Below are positions 27,486 to 35,927 of a stretch of DNA of 48,912 bases, piece by piece. The first letter of the stretch is position 1; the number at the start of each line of letters is the position of its first letter. The stretch spans positions 1 to 48,912 of the forward strand of contig NZ_SMKM01000014.1 in the NCBI RefSeq assembly GCF_004348665.1. Reading direction: 5' to 3'. This DNA is from Actinomadura sp. GC306. GTDB taxonomy: Bacteria > Actinomycetota > Actinomycetes > Streptosporangiales > Streptosporangiaceae. Made by a program: the position numbers and the translations under genes. The notes under the pieces were generated by a model, which ran no database searches, was not told the DNA's origin, and was given only the letters and a program-made list of their open reading frames with translations.

Positions 27486-27550
27486 AGATATATGCTCAAA
27501 GCAATTGAATGCTAAGCGCACATAGATGTGCGATGCAACCGGGCTAGACT
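27486..27550. promoter_or_regulatory. Divergent MFS/marR control region with candidate MarR operators
   Basis: A short AT-rich island. CGCACAT-AG-ATGTGCG (27517-27532) is a perfect 16-bp palindrome placed where the marR -35 should be. TGCTCAAAGCA (27493-27503) is another inverted repeat beside the MFS -10-like TATATCT (minus strand, 27492-27486). TAGACT (27545-27550) is the marR leaderless -10 box, 7 bases before ATG 27558. Confidence 0.6.
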
Positions 27551-27557
27551 GGTCACC

Positions 27558-28037
27558 ATGCACGACGAGGCGGGCCACGAGCGGGACGACCAAGCCGTCG
27601 ACGTCGTCGAGCGGAGCATGGTCAAGCTGCGGCGCGGCATGTCGCGGCAGCGGCTCGGCAAGGCGGCGGTCCGCGAGCACAACCTGCCCGTGGACGTTCA
27701 AGTCCTGCACGTCGTGGACGTCATCGACGAGGGTCCCGACCACGAAGGCCAGGAGATGAGCGTCGGCCTCGTCGCCTCACGCCTCGGCGTGGACGCCTCG
27801 CGCGGCAGCCGCATCGTGGCCGAGGCTGTGAAGTCGGGCTACGTCCGGCGCGTGGCGTCCCAGGAGGACGGCCGCCGCATCCACCTTGAGCTCACCCCGG
27901 CCGGGCAGGCCGTCGTGGACGCCACCCGCCGCACCCGCCACGAGCACTTCGCCAAGGCCATGGCCGGCTGGACCGACGAGGAGCGCGCCGAGTTCGCGCG
28001 CCTGCTGTCCCGCTTCGTCCGCACCTACGAGGACTGA
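27558..28037 (+). CDS. MarR-family transcriptional regulator
   Basis: 159 residues. Winged helix with SVGLVASRLGVDASRGSRIVAEAVKSGYVRRV, the acidic wing QEDGRRIHLELTPAG and a C-terminal dimerisation helix. Leaderless start: TAGACT then 7 bases, ATG; an upstream in-frame ATG at 27528 would run through the operator and is rejected. Divergent from the MFS exporter, which it probably represses; ligand unknown. Confidence 0.92.
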   Translation: MHDEAGHERDDQAVDVVERSMVKLRRGMSRQRLGKAAVREHNLPVDVQVLHVVDVIDEGPDHEGQEMSVGLVASRLGVDASRGSRIVAEAVKSGYVRRVASQEDGRRIHLELTPAGQAVVDATRRTRHEHFAKAMAGWTDEERAEFARLLSRFVRTYED

Positions 28038-28061
28038 CGGGCCGGGCGAGCCGACGGGCGA

Positions 28062-28433
28062 TCAATCGAGACGCTTGCGGAGGAGGCAGAACTCGTTGCC
28101 CTCGGGATCCGCGAGGACGTGCCAGCTCTCCTCGCCCGTCTGGCCGACGTCGGCGTGCCGCGCACCCGCGGCCAGCAGCCGTTCGAGCTCGGCCGCCTGG
28201 TCGCGGTCCGTGGGGCTGACGTCGATGTGCAGAGGCAGCTTGCCCGGCCTGGCGTCCTCGCTGGGACTGAGGACGAGCGTCGGCTGGAGCCCCCCGAACC
28301 CCTCCCGGGGACCGATCTCGATCCCGTCGTCCTGCCGGTCCAGCACCACGAACCCCAGGACCTCGCACCAGAACTCCGCGAGCCGCTCCGGATCGCGGCA
28401 GTCCAGCACCAGCTCACTGATCCGGCACGCCAC
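28062..28433 (-). CDS. VOC/glyoxalase-like protein
   Basis: 123 residues, one vicinal-oxygen-chelate module pair: ISELVLDCRDPERLAEFWCEVLGF and LPLHIDVSP...HVLADPEGNEFCLL. The pattern matches the actinobacterial Glyoxalase_6 proteins, of unknown reaction; typical metal ligands are only partly present. Starts with GTG, 10 bases after the DUF397 gene stop, so it is probably the third gene of the XRE-DUF397 transcript. Confidence 0.85.
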   Translation of the reverse strand: MACRISELVLDCRDPERLAEFWCEVLGFVVLDRQDDGIEIGPREGFGGLQPTLVLSPSEDARPGKLPLHIDVSPTDRDQAAELERLLAAGARHADVGQTGEESWHVLADPEGNEFCLLRKRLD

Positions 28434-28443
28434 CGTCGCCCCC

Positions 28444-28644
28444 TCAGCCGATGTCGAACGCGCCGCGCTTGGCGTCGTTCAGAAACACGCGCCATTCATC
28501 CCGCGTGAAGCCGAGCACCAGTCCTGACACGTCCTTCGAGTCCCGCGCAGCGACGGTATCCTCCATCGCCGCGACCTCCACGCAGTTGCTCGGATGATCA
28601 GCGCTGTAGCTGCTCTTGCGCCATTGGAAGGATGGAGCACTCAT
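28444..28644 (-). CDS. DUF397 small regulator-associated protein
   Basis: 66 residues. The family signature WRKSSYSADHPSNCVEVA and the later VSGLVLGFTRDEWRVFLNDAKRG are both present. DUF397 proteins (related in role to the Streptomyces AbaA/BldB-neighbour small proteins) are nearly always next to an XRE/DUF5753 regulator and are thought to modulate it. The ATG overlaps the XRE gene stop by four bases. Confidence 0.95.
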   Translation of the reverse strand: MSAPSFQWRKSSYSADHPSNCVEVAAMEDTVAARDSKDVSGLVLGFTRDEWRVFLNDAKRGAFDIG

Positions 28645-29495
28645 AGCTCAGACGCTACCGTCTCGATAAGCGCGCGGGACTGAGACTTCGGGAGAGCCAG
28701 AGAGCGGAGTTCCGCGTAGACCCGTTCGTAGTACTCGACACTGGGCAGCTCGTCGATGAGCCAGCTGCGAGTCAAGCTGTCCACGGCGACGACCTTCATG
28801 GGGTCTTCCGCACCGACATCAAGGATTGTGAACGAGCCGCTCATCCCTGGATGCGCACCGGCGGAGTCGGGCACTACGCGCAGATCCAGATGCCCCTGCT
28901 CTGTGACCTGGATCAATCTTCTGCATTGAGCACGCATTACTTCGCGCCCACCCACCTTCAGACGTAGGGCGGACTCCCCTATGATCCATGCCGCCTGGAA
29001 GGAAGGGACTTCGAGGATGCGCTGTCTCGCCATGCGAAAAGCGATCGCGTTCTGGTCTCGGGGCCGCACGCGGACGGGCTCGTAGGCTGCGAAAACCGCT
29101 CGGGTGTAAGCCTCCGTCTGAAGGAGCCCCGGCACGGCAACCGCCTCAAAGGACCGGGCGCGCGATGCTTCGGCCTCCAATGAGGCGAAGTCGACGATGA
29201 ACGGGTCCTCGTAGCTCATGAAGTCACGCCACCAGCCCTTCTTCCGGCCTTGGGCGGCGAGGTCGAGCAGCCGCTTTCGTTCTCGGTCGTCCGTGACCCC
29301 GTAGTGGTCGAGAATCTGGCGGAGGTCGCGGGGGCGGACCGCGCGGTGCCCGTTCTCGTAGGCGCTGAGGGAGGCGGGCGAGCGCTCGACGAGGCGGGCC
29401 GCCGCATCCTGGGTCAGGTTGCGTTCCTCGCGATACCGGCGGAGCGCCTGACCGATCTTGCGGCGTCGGTACGACAACCGGTCATCTGACGTCAT
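28641..29495 (-). CDS. XRE-family regulator with DUF5753 domain
   Basis: 284 residues. Helix-turn-helix at about 12-65 (RKIGQALRRYREERNLTQDAAARLVERSPASLSAYENG), then DUF5753 from about 95 (ARSFEAVAVPGLLQTEAYTRAV, WIIGESALR, MKVVAVDSLT). This is the WhiJ-like class abundant in sporulating actinomycetes, generally controlling development or secondary metabolism. The ATG has AAGGTGGG upstream. Local GC is clearly lower than in neighbouring genes, suggesting a more mobile gene group. Divergent from the ATPase gene at 29681. Confidence 0.94.
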   Translation of the reverse strand: MTSDDRLSYRRRKIGQALRRYREERNLTQDAAARLVERSPASLSAYENGHRAVRPRDLRQILDHYGVTDDRERKRLLDLAAQGRKKGWWRDFMSYEDPFIVDFASLEAEASRARSFEAVAVPGLLQTEAYTRAVFAAYEPVRVRPRDQNAIAFRMARQRILEVPSFQAAWIIGESALRLKVGGREVMRAQCRRLIQVTEQGHLDLRVVPDSAGAHPGMSGSFTILDVGAEDPMKVVAVDSLTRSWLIDELPSVEYYERVYAELRSLALPKSQSRALIETVASEL

Positions 29496-29530
29496 GCACC
29501 CACCTTGTCACCGTGTGTAACAGATCGACG

Positions 29531-29569
29531 TCGAATTCATGGAAGTTCGATACACCCGGACTTCGATAC
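29531..29569. promoter_or_regulatory. Repeats between XRE and ATPase genes
   Basis: TCGAATTC-ATG-GAAGTTCGA (29531-29550) is a nearly perfect palindrome. TTCGATAC occurs twice (29546-29553, 29562-29569), 16 bp apart. Candidate XRE operators. The rest of 29496-29680 holds no gene. Confidence 0.45.
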
Positions 29570-29680
29570 TTCAGCTTCTCGACGGACCACGGACGGATGG
29601 CCCTCACATCATTGGAACGTGTTGATGCGGTGACGGAGGGCGATCAGCCTTGGCGGGTGACATTCGGAGGAGGATTCAGG

Positions 29681-30112
29681 ATGATGACCCGCGAGGCCGG
29701 AGAGCTGCAGCTTCTCGCCGTGCTGACGCTTCCGGGCGTAGAGGGCTCGGTACGGCACGCCCGGCTGTTCGTCCGGGACACGCTCGTCCCCGGCCGCCTT
29801 TCCCCCGGCGACGAGCTGCTGGACGACGTGACGCTCGTGGTGGACGAGTTCGCCGCCAACTGCGTCAGGCACACCGCCTCGGGAAGGGGCGGGCGTTTCC
29901 ACGTCGCGCTGTGGGCCGGGGACGGCGTGCTCCGCGCCGAGGTGAGCGACGACGGAGCGGGCGGGAAACGGCCGGAGCCGCGGGACGCGCAGGACGCGGA
30001 GAACGGGCGCGGGCTCCAGATCGTCGCCGCGCTCGCGTCCCGCTGGGGGCACCGGCCCGATGGCCCGCGCACCACCGTCTGGGCCGAGTTCACCACCCGG
30101 GTCCGGTGCTGA
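29681..30112 (+). CDS. RsbW/SpoIIAB-like ATP-binding protein (HATPase_c_2)
   Basis: 143 residues, a single anti-sigma-type GHKL ATPase domain. N-box DDVTLVVDEFAANCVRHTAS, G1 box VSDDGAGG and G2 box NGRGLQIVAALASRWG. Such small kinases are typical partners of XRE/DUF397 pairs in actinomycetes. GGAGGAGG at 29666-29673 fixes the start at ATG 29681 (or 29684); the open frame runs further upstream but lacks conservation and signals there. Confidence 0.88.
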   Translation: MMTREAGELQLLAVLTLPGVEGSVRHARLFVRDTLVPGRLSPGDELLDDVTLVVDEFAANCVRHTASGRGGRFHVALWAGDGVLRAEVSDDGAGGKRPEPRDAQDAENGRGLQIVAALASRWGHRPDGPRTTVWAEFTTRVRC

Positions 30113-30221
30113 TCTCCTGCGTCACGGGTTGCGGTTCCGCCCTTCCGGAATACCCCAGAAGTTGCGGGCGGCGGCGGAGCGGGCGCGACGTGCGGGGGAA
30201 TCCCCCGCCCGGAAGCCGGTC

Positions 30222-30236
30222 TAGGCTGATCGCATG
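30222..30236 (+). promoter_or_regulatory. Leaderless promoter of histidine kinase 2 gene
   Basis: TAGGCT (30222-30227), six bases, ATG at 30234. No Shine-Dalgarno sequence. Confidence 0.5.
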
Positions 30237-31349
30237 GGTGGTCGGCCGGAGCTGCGCGGACGGCTGACGGACAAGGCCGCGGCCGGGGGCGTCCTGCTGC
30301 TGGTGTCCGTCGGCAGCCTCAACTCGGTGTTCGCCCCCGGGGACGAGCCCTGGGCGCGCATCGCCCTCAGCTGGGCGCTGATCGCCGTCGGCTGCGGCGC
30401 CCTGTTCTTCAGCCGGCGCGCCCCCCTCGCAGCCGCGCTCGTGTCGGTGGTGGCCACAGCCGCCTACTACATCGCGAGCAGGCACGACGGCCCGCTGATC
30501 ATCGCGCCGATCGTGGCGCTGTACATGATCGCCGCGCAGGGGCGGCTGCAGGCCGCCATCGGCGTGGGCGCGCTGATCGTCATCGGGACGGGCGCCGGGA
30601 CGCTGTCGGGCAACGGCGACGTCAACGGCGTCGCCCTGTTCATGCTGGCCGGCTGGGTCGTGGCGATGGCGTCGCTGGGCTGGGTCCGGCACAGCCGCCG
30701 GGTCTACCTGCGGGAGGCCGAGCAGCGCGCGGCGGGCGAGGAGCGGCTGCGCATCGCCCGCGAGCTGCACGACGTGGCCGGGCACCACATCTCGCTGATC
30801 AACGTCCAGGCCGGGACGGCGCTGCACCGGTTCAAGCGGGATCCGGCGCAGGCCGAGGCCGCCCTCGCGGCGATCAAGGAGTCGAGCCGGGACGCGCTGC
30901 GCGACCTGCGCGCGACGATCGGGATCCTGCGCGGGGACGGCGAGGACGCGCCGACCGCGCCCGTCCCGGGCATCGACCGCATTGGCGACCTCGTCGAGTC
31001 GGCGCGGGCGGCGGGCCTCACCGTCCGCGCCGAGATCACCGGCGATGGGGAGCCGCCCCCGACCGGCGTGGAGCTGGCCACCTACCGCATCGTCCAGGAG
31101 TCGCTCACCAACGTCGTCCGGCACGCCGCCGCCGGCACGGTCACCGTGCGCATCGAGCGGGGGCCGCGGGACGTCGTGATCGAGGTCGCCGACGACGGCC
31201 GCGGGCCGGTGCCGGGCACGTCCGGATCGGGCGTCCACGGGATGCGGGAGCGGGCGCGGGCGCTGGGCGGGGAGCTGACCGCGGGCCCGGGCCCGGACGG
31301 GGGCTTCCTCGTCCGGGCCCGCCTGCCCCACGGGAACGGAGTGGCATGA
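30234..31349 (+). CDS. Sensor histidine kinase 2 (NarL/DesK type)
   Basis: 371 residues. Five or so membrane segments (residues 17-150) without a large outer domain, then HisKA_3 with ELHDVAGHH (His179 phosphorylated) and a HATPase domain (ESLTNVVRHAA, VADDGRGP, GSGVHGMRERA). The stop overlaps the start of its response regulator (ATGA), so the pair is coupled. The downstream small membrane protein and MMPL exporter are possible targets. Confidence 0.93.
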   Translation: MGGRPELRGRLTDKAAAGGVLLLVSVGSLNSVFAPGDEPWARIALSWALIAVGCGALFFSRRAPLAAALVSVVATAAYYIASRHDGPLIIAPIVALYMIAAQGRLQAAIGVGALIVIGTGAGTLSGNGDVNGVALFMLAGWVVAMASLGWVRHSRRVYLREAEQRAAGEERLRIARELHDVAGHHISLINVQAGTALHRFKRDPAQAEAALAAIKESSRDALRDLRATIGILRGDGEDAPTAPVPGIDRIGDLVESARAAGLTVRAEITGDGEPPPTGVELATYRIVQESLTNVVRHAAAGTVTVRIERGPRDVVIEVADDGRGPVPGTSGSGVHGMRERARALGGELTAGPGPDGGFLVRARLPHGNGVA

Positions 31350-32032
31350 TCAAGGTTCTGCTGGCCGACGACCAGCGGCTGGTGCGCGCGGGGTTCAAGT
31401 CCATCCTCGACGACGAGGACGACATCACGGTGACCGGCGAGGCCGCCGACGGTGCGCAGGCCCTCGCCGCGTGCCGCGAGCTCGCCCCGGACGTGGCGCT
31501 CATGGACATCAGGATGCCCGGCATGGACGGGCTGGAGGCCACCCGGCGGATCACCTCCGACCGGCGGCTGGACGGCGTCCGGGTCGTCATCCTGACCACC
31601 TTCGACCTCGACGAGTACGTGTACGGCGCGCTGCGGGCCGGCGCCTCCGGGTTCCTGCTGAAGGACACCGACCCGGAGGAGCTGATCCACGCCGTACGGG
31701 TCGTGGCGCGGGGCGACGCGCTGATCACCCCGTCCGTGACCCGGCGGCTGATCGCCGAGTTCGCCGGGCGGGTCGAGACGCCCGTGCCGGGCCCCCGCCT
31801 GAAGGCCCTCACCGACCGCGAGCGCGAGGTGATGGTGCTGGTCGCCGCCGGGCTCAGCAACGACGAGATCGCCGCCCGCCTCGTGCTGAGCCCCGCGACG
31901 GCGAAGACGCACGTCAGCCGCACCATGTCGAAACTGGACGTGCGCGACCGCTCGCAGCTGGTCGTGCTGGCCTACGAGTCCGGCATGGTCAACCCGAGCT
32001 GGATGACCGGGCACCCGCAACCACCGGGGTAG
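31346..32032 (+). CDS. NarL/FixJ-family response regulator 2
   Basis: 228 residues. Receiver with LADDQ at the start, Asp54 as phospho-acceptor (ALMDIRMPGMDG), ILTTF and FLLKDT; C-terminal LuxR helix-turn-helix (TDREREVMVLVAAGLSNDEIAARLVLSPATAKTHVSRTMSKL). Cognate of histidine kinase 2 by overlap. Confidence 0.94.
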   Translation: MIKVLLADDQRLVRAGFKSILDDEDDITVTGEAADGAQALAACRELAPDVALMDIRMPGMDGLEATRRITSDRRLDGVRVVILTTFDLDEYVYGALRAGASGFLLKDTDPEELIHAVRVVARGDALITPSVTRRLIAEFAGRVETPVPGPRLKALTDREREVMVLVAAGLSNDEIAARLVLSPATAKTHVSRTMSKLDVRDRSQLVVLAYESGMVNPSWMTGHPQPPG

Positions 32033-32085
32033 CCGGGCCGCGGGCCCGCAACCGGCGGGGTACCGCAGGTGCCCGCCGCAGGCCG

Positions 32086-32099
32086 ATGCCGCGCGGCAT
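32086..32099. promoter_or_regulatory. 14-bp perfect palindrome upstream of small membrane protein gene
   Basis: ATGCCGCGCGGCAT lies 22 bases before the ATG at 32122; it may be an operator for response regulator 2 or a weak hairpin. Confidence 0.3.
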
Positions 32100-32121
32100 T
32101 CCGTAAGCCGAACCTGGCGGC

Positions 32122-32355
32122 ATGAGCGCAACGTCCAGACAGGCCACCGGCGCGGTCGTCGGCTTCCTCGCCGGCGGGGCGGCGGGGTTCGTCCTCACCG
32201 AGGCCGTGGCCGCCTTCTCCCATTTCGTCCTTGACCACACGCTCGACGTGGACGGCACCGGCACCCTGCTGGCCGTCTTCATCGGCGTACCCGTCCTGTG
32301 CGCCGTGCTCGGCGCCGTCATCGCCGCCCGCCTCGCCGGGCGCCAGGGAGGCTGA
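32122..32355 (+). CDS. Small two-segment membrane protein
   Basis: 77 residues with two hydrophobic segments (about 9-35, AVVGFLAGGAAGFVLTEAVAAF, and 48-68, TLLAVFIGVPVLCAVLGAVIAARLAG) joined by a short polar loop DHTLDVDGTG. I recognise no family. Five bases separate it from the MMPL gene, so it is likely co-transcribed with the exporter and may be an accessory subunit. Start ATG has no strong ribosome-binding site. Confidence 0.7.
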   Translation: MSATSRQATGAVVGFLAGGAAGFVLTEAVAAFSHFVLDHTLDVDGTGTLLAVFIGVPVLCAVLGAVIAARLAGRQGG

Positions 32356-32360
32356 GCGCG

Positions 32361-34493
32361 ATGTCCGCGAAGACCGAATCCTCCGGCCGGCGAGCCGCGG
32401 GGGCCGCACCGGCCCGGCCCGGCGTCTTCGGCCGCGTGGCCGCCTGGTCGCAGCGCCACCGCTGGGCCGCGCTGCTGCTGTGGGCGGTCACGGTCGTGGC
32501 GATCACGGCCGGGTCGCAGGCCGCCGGCTCCGCCTACCACAACGACTTCTCGCTGCCGGGGACCGACTCCCAGGCCGCCGCCGATCTCATGGAGGAGCAC
32601 GGCTCGCTCCAGGCGGGCGCCACCGTCCAGATCGTCATGAAGGACCTCCAGGGCCTGGGCGGCGACCGCGCCGCGATCGACGGGATGCTGGCGGAGGTGC
32701 GGGCGCTGCCGAGCGTCGCCGACGTCCAGCCTCCGGGTCCCGGTTCCCTGTCCGAGGACGGAACCATCGGGTACGCGACCGTCACCCTCGACGGCTCCGC
32801 CGAGGACGTGCCCGCCGAGCACGTCACCGAGATCATCGAGACCGCCCAGGCCGGGAGCCAGGACGGCCTCCAGATCGAGCTCGGCGGCGATCCCGTGCGC
32901 GGCGCGCAGGAGGAGGGCGGCGGAGGCGCCGAGGGCGCGGGCATGCTCGCCGCGCTGGTGATCCTGGTGCTGCTGTTCGGCTCCCTCATCGCCGCCGCGG
33001 TCCCCCTGGTCACCGCCCTGTTCGCGGTCGGCGCGGCGATCGGGCTGATCGGGCTGGCCTCGCACGTGTTCACGGTCGCCGACTTCACCCCGCCGATCAT
33101 GATGCTCATCGGGCTCGGCGTCGGGGTGGACTACGCGCTGCTGATCTTCTACCGCTACCGGCAGGAGCTGCGGGACGGCGCGGACCCCGCCGCCGCCACC
33201 CGCGTCGCGCTGGACGTCGCCGGCCGGACGGTCTTCTTCGCCGGCTGCACCGTGATCATCGCGCTGATGGGGCTGGTCGTCCTCGGCCTCGGCTCGCTGC
33301 AGGGCGTCGCCCTGGCCGTGGCGCTGATGGTGCTGGTCACCATGGCGGCGTCGCTGACCCTGCTGCCCGCCCTGCTCGCGGTGTTCGGGAAGCGGATCCA
33401 GCGCAACGTCCTCAAGCGGCCGGGCCGGACCGGCGACGACGGCTGGCGGCGGCTCGCCACGGCCGTGCAGCGGCGGCCCGTCCCGGCGCTGCTGGTCGCC
33501 GTCGCGGCTCTGCTCGCGCTGGCGGCGCCCGCCCTCGACATGCGCCTCGGCTTCGCCGACGCGGGCAACGACGCGCCGGCCTCCACCAGCCGGCAGGCGT
33601 ACGACCTGCTGGCCGAGGGCTTCGGCCCCGGCTTCAACGGCCCGCTCGTGGTCGTCACCGAGGGTCCCGCCGACGAGCTCAAGCAGGCGCTGGAGCGGAC
33701 CGAGGGCATCGCGGCCACGACGCCGCCGTTCCCGTCCAAGGACGGCGCGGTGCACACCGTGATCGCGTTCCCGGCCAGCGCGCCGCAGGACGAGGCCACC
33801 GCCGACCTCGTGCACGGGCTGCGCGACGACGTCCTCCCGGCGCTGTCCCAGCAGACCGGCGCGGAGTACCTGGTCGGCGGCCCCACGGCCGGCACCCTGG
33901 ACTTCGCCGACTCGGTCTCGGACCGGATGCCGCTGTTCGTCGCGGTGGTCGTCGGGCTCTCCGCGCTCCTGCTCATGGTGGTGTTCCGCTCGGTGCTGAT
34001 CCCGATCAAGGCGGCGGTGCTCAACCTGCTGTCGATCGCCGCCGCCCTGGGCGCCATCACCCTCGTCTTCCAGGACGGGCGGTTCGGCGCGCAACCCGGC
34101 CCGATCGAGGCGTTCATCCCGGTGATGATCTTCGCGATCGTGTTCGGGCTCTCGATGGACTACGAGGTGTTCCTGGTGTCGCGGATCCACGAGGAGTGGG
34201 AGCGCACCGGGGAGCCCGCCCGCGCCGTCCGGGAGGGACTGGCCGCCACCGGCCGGGTCATCACCGCTGCCGCCGCCATCATGATCGTCGTGTTCGCGGC
34301 GTTCATCCTGAGCCCCGGCCGGATGCTGCAGCAGTTCGGCCTCGGTCTCGCGGTCGCGGTACTGCTGGACGCCGTGGTGATCCGCTGCCTGATCGTCCCG
34401 GCGGTCATGCAGCTCCTCGGCAAGTGGGCGTGGTGGCTGCCGGGGCCGGTGGCCAGGCGCCTGCCCCGGGTCGCCCTGGAGCGCCCCAGCTAG
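32361..34493 (+). CDS. MMPL/RND-family exporter
   Basis: 710 residues, about 12 membrane segments in two halves, each with a periplasmic-type loop (about 50-185 and 400-520). Family motifs: GVGVDYALLIFYRYRQEL in half one and FGLSMDYEVFLVSRIHEEWERTG in half two, with the Asp-Tyr pairs expected for proton relay. MMPL proteins in actinomycetes export lipids or polyketide/lipid conjugates; substrate unknown. GGGAGG precedes the ATG by 8 bases. It lies downstream of the HK2/RR2 pair. Confidence 0.93.
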   Translation: MSAKTESSGRRAAGAAPARPGVFGRVAAWSQRHRWAALLLWAVTVVAITAGSQAAGSAYHNDFSLPGTDSQAAADLMEEHGSLQAGATVQIVMKDLQGLGGDRAAIDGMLAEVRALPSVADVQPPGPGSLSEDGTIGYATVTLDGSAEDVPAEHVTEIIETAQAGSQDGLQIELGGDPVRGAQEEGGGGAEGAGMLAALVILVLLFGSLIAAAVPLVTALFAVGAAIGLIGLASHVFTVADFTPPIMMLIGLGVGVDYALLIFYRYRQELRDGADPAAATRVALDVAGRTVFFAGCTVIIALMGLVVLGLGSLQGVALAVALMVLVTMAASLTLLPALLAVFGKRIQRNVLKRPGRTGDDGWRRLATAVQRRPVPALLVAVAALLALAAPALDMRLGFADAGNDAPASTSRQAYDLLAEGFGPGFNGPLVVVTEGPADELKQALERTEGIAATTPPFPSKDGAVHTVIAFPASAPQDEATADLVHGLRDDVLPALSQQTGAEYLVGGPTAGTLDFADSVSDRMPLFVAVVVGLSALLLMVVFRSVLIPIKAAVLNLLSIAAALGAITLVFQDGRFGAQPGPIEAFIPVMIFAIVFGLSMDYEVFLVSRIHEEWERTGEPARAVREGLAATGRVITAAAAIMIVVFAAFILSPGRMLQQFGLGLAVAVLLDAVVIRCLIVPAVMQLLGKWAWWLPGPVARRLPRVALERPS

Positions 34494-34524
34494 CAAGGCG
34501 GCGATGACGGGCGGGCGTCACGTC

Positions 34525-34530
34525 TAGGAT
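34525..34530 (+). promoter_or_regulatory. -10 box before racemase gene
   Basis: TAGGAT at 34525-34530 gives a leader of about 33 bases that includes AAAGGAG before GTG 34570. GATGAC about 17 bases upstream may serve as -35. Confidence 0.4.
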
Positions 34531-34569
34531 CCGGTAGAAGATCGTTTGAGTTCGACGAAAGGAGCGGCC

Positions 34570-35325
34570 GTGCGGCATCTCGGCATCCTCGCCCACAGCG
34601 CGGAAGGCGCCGCACTGTGCTTCCGGGCCTTCTGCCAGGAGGGGTTCCGTGAGATGGGCCCCGACGACCATCCGGACGTGACGCTCGACCTCATCGCCAT
34701 GGCGCGCAGTATGCCCGCGTGGGAGGCCGGGGAGCACGACTCCATCCGGGCGACGCTCGCGGAGAGCGTCCGGCGGCTGGCGGGCGCGGGCGCGGACTTC
34801 TTCGCCTGCCCGGACAACACCGCGCACCTGGCGCTGGAGCGGCCGGGCGCCGACCTGCCGCTGCCCGGTCTGCACATCGCGCGGGTCGTCGCCGACCGGG
34901 CCGCCCGGGACGGCCGGCGGCGCGTCGGCGTCCTCGGCACCCGCTACACGATGGACGGCCCGGTCTACCCGCGCGAGCTCGCGGCGCGCGGCATCGCCGC
35001 CGAGGTCCCCGACGCCGCCGGCCGGGACACCGTCCACCGGATCATCTTCGAGGAACTGGTCAACGGCGTCGTCACCGAGGAGTCGCGCCGCGCGTACGTG
35101 CGGGTCATCGAGGACCTCGCCGCGCGCGGCTGCGACGCCGTCGCGCTGGTGTGCACGGAGATCCCGCTCCTGGTCACGCCCGGCGTCTCGCCGCTGCCGA
35201 CGCTCGACTCGACCCGGCTGCTCGCCCGCGCCGCCTTCGACGTGGCGGCCGGCCGCGCCCCGCTGCCCGAGTGGCGCGGCGGCCCGGTCGGCTCCCCCGC
35301 ACACCCCGGGTCGGCCGCGGACTAG
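34570..35325 (+). CDS. Aspartate/glutamate racemase family protein
   Basis: 251 residues. PLP-independent racemase fold with both catalytic cysteines: Cys80 (FFACPDNTAH) and Cys195 (LVCTEIPLL); GVLGTRYTM is also typical of the YgeA/RacX group. It probably racemises an amino acid, possibly supplying D-amino acids for cell wall remodelling; substrate undetermined. GTG 34570 is chosen because AAAGGAG is just before it. Its TAG stop shares CTAG with the convergent GNAT stop. Confidence 0.9.
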   Translation: MRHLGILAHSAEGAALCFRAFCQEGFREMGPDDHPDVTLDLIAMARSMPAWEAGEHDSIRATLAESVRRLAGAGADFFACPDNTAHLALERPGADLPLPGLHIARVVADRAARDGRRRVGVLGTRYTMDGPVYPRELAARGIAAEVPDAAGRDTVHRIIFEELVNGVVTEESRRAYVRVIEDLAARGCDAVALVCTEIPLLVTPGVSPLPTLDSTRLLARAAFDVAAGRAPLPEWRGGPVGSPAHPGSAAD

Positions 35326-35927
35326 GCGGGTTCGGGGCAGCCGGGCAGGGCGTCGACGGCGCGGCCGGCCCCGGCCCAGCGGGAGCGGTCGGCCGCGTAG
35401 TAGGCGGCGCCGTCGGGGCCCGCGGGCCCGTCCGGCCCGCGGCGCATCCCGAGCCGCAGCGCGATCTCCGCGGACGCCGGGTTCGCCATGTCGATCTCGG
35501 CCGTGACCCGGGGCACGCCCACCACGCCGAAGGCGAAGTCGAGGACCGCGCGGGACGCCTCGGCCGCCAGGCCCCGCCCCCACAGGTCCGGCCGCAGGCT
35601 GTAGAGGATCTCCACGTCCACGCCGTGGCCGAGCGGCCCGTCGCGGTGGCCGAGCCCGGCCACCCCGATCAGCGGATCGCCCGCCGGCGGGCCGTCGATC
35701 CCGGCGCTCCGGCGCGCGGGACGCAGCGCCCACAGCCCGTAGCCCTCGGTGACGAAGTCCCGCTCGCTGGCGTGGATGATCTCGCGCACCTGCGCGGCGG
35801 AGACCGTCCGGTCGCCGAACAGGTGCCGCCGGACGAGCGGCTCGGTCCAGTGCGTCAGCAGGGCGGCGTGGTCGCCCATCGTCACCGGGCGCAGTACGAG
35901 CCGGTCCGTGCGCAGGACCTCAGTCAT
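35322..35927 (-). CDS. GNAT acetyltransferase (RimJ/RimL-like)
   Basis: 201 residues. TDRLVLRPVTMGDHAALLTHW is the typical opening of Acetyltransf_3 proteins; LRPDLWGRGLAAEASRAVLDFAF holds the acetyl-CoA-binding R/QxxGxG/A region; NPASAEIALRLGMRR is the usual C-terminal motif. Substrate unknown. It overlaps the upstream AhpD-like gene by 8 bases, so both are in one transcript. Confidence 0.9.
   Translation of the reverse strand: MTEVLRTDRLVLRPVTMGDHAALLTHWTEPLVRRHLFGDRTVSAAQVREIIHASERDFVTEGYGLWALRPARRSAGIDGPPAGDPLIGVAGLGHRDGPLGHGVDVEILYSLRPDLWGRGLAAEASRAVLDFAFGVVGVPRVTAEIDMANPASAEIALRLGMRRGPDGPAGPDGAAYYAADRSRWAGAGRAVDALPGCPEPA

Noticed and set aside
29513..29680. N-terminal extension of the RsbW-like ATPase frame
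   Set aside because: The added residues are not conserved and a strong GGAGGAGG lies before ATG 29681; the extension overlaps operator-like repeats.
32018..32066. Imperfect repeat of GCAACC..CGGGGTA at the end of response regulator 2
   Set aside because: Short, GC-rich and partly coding; could easily be chance.
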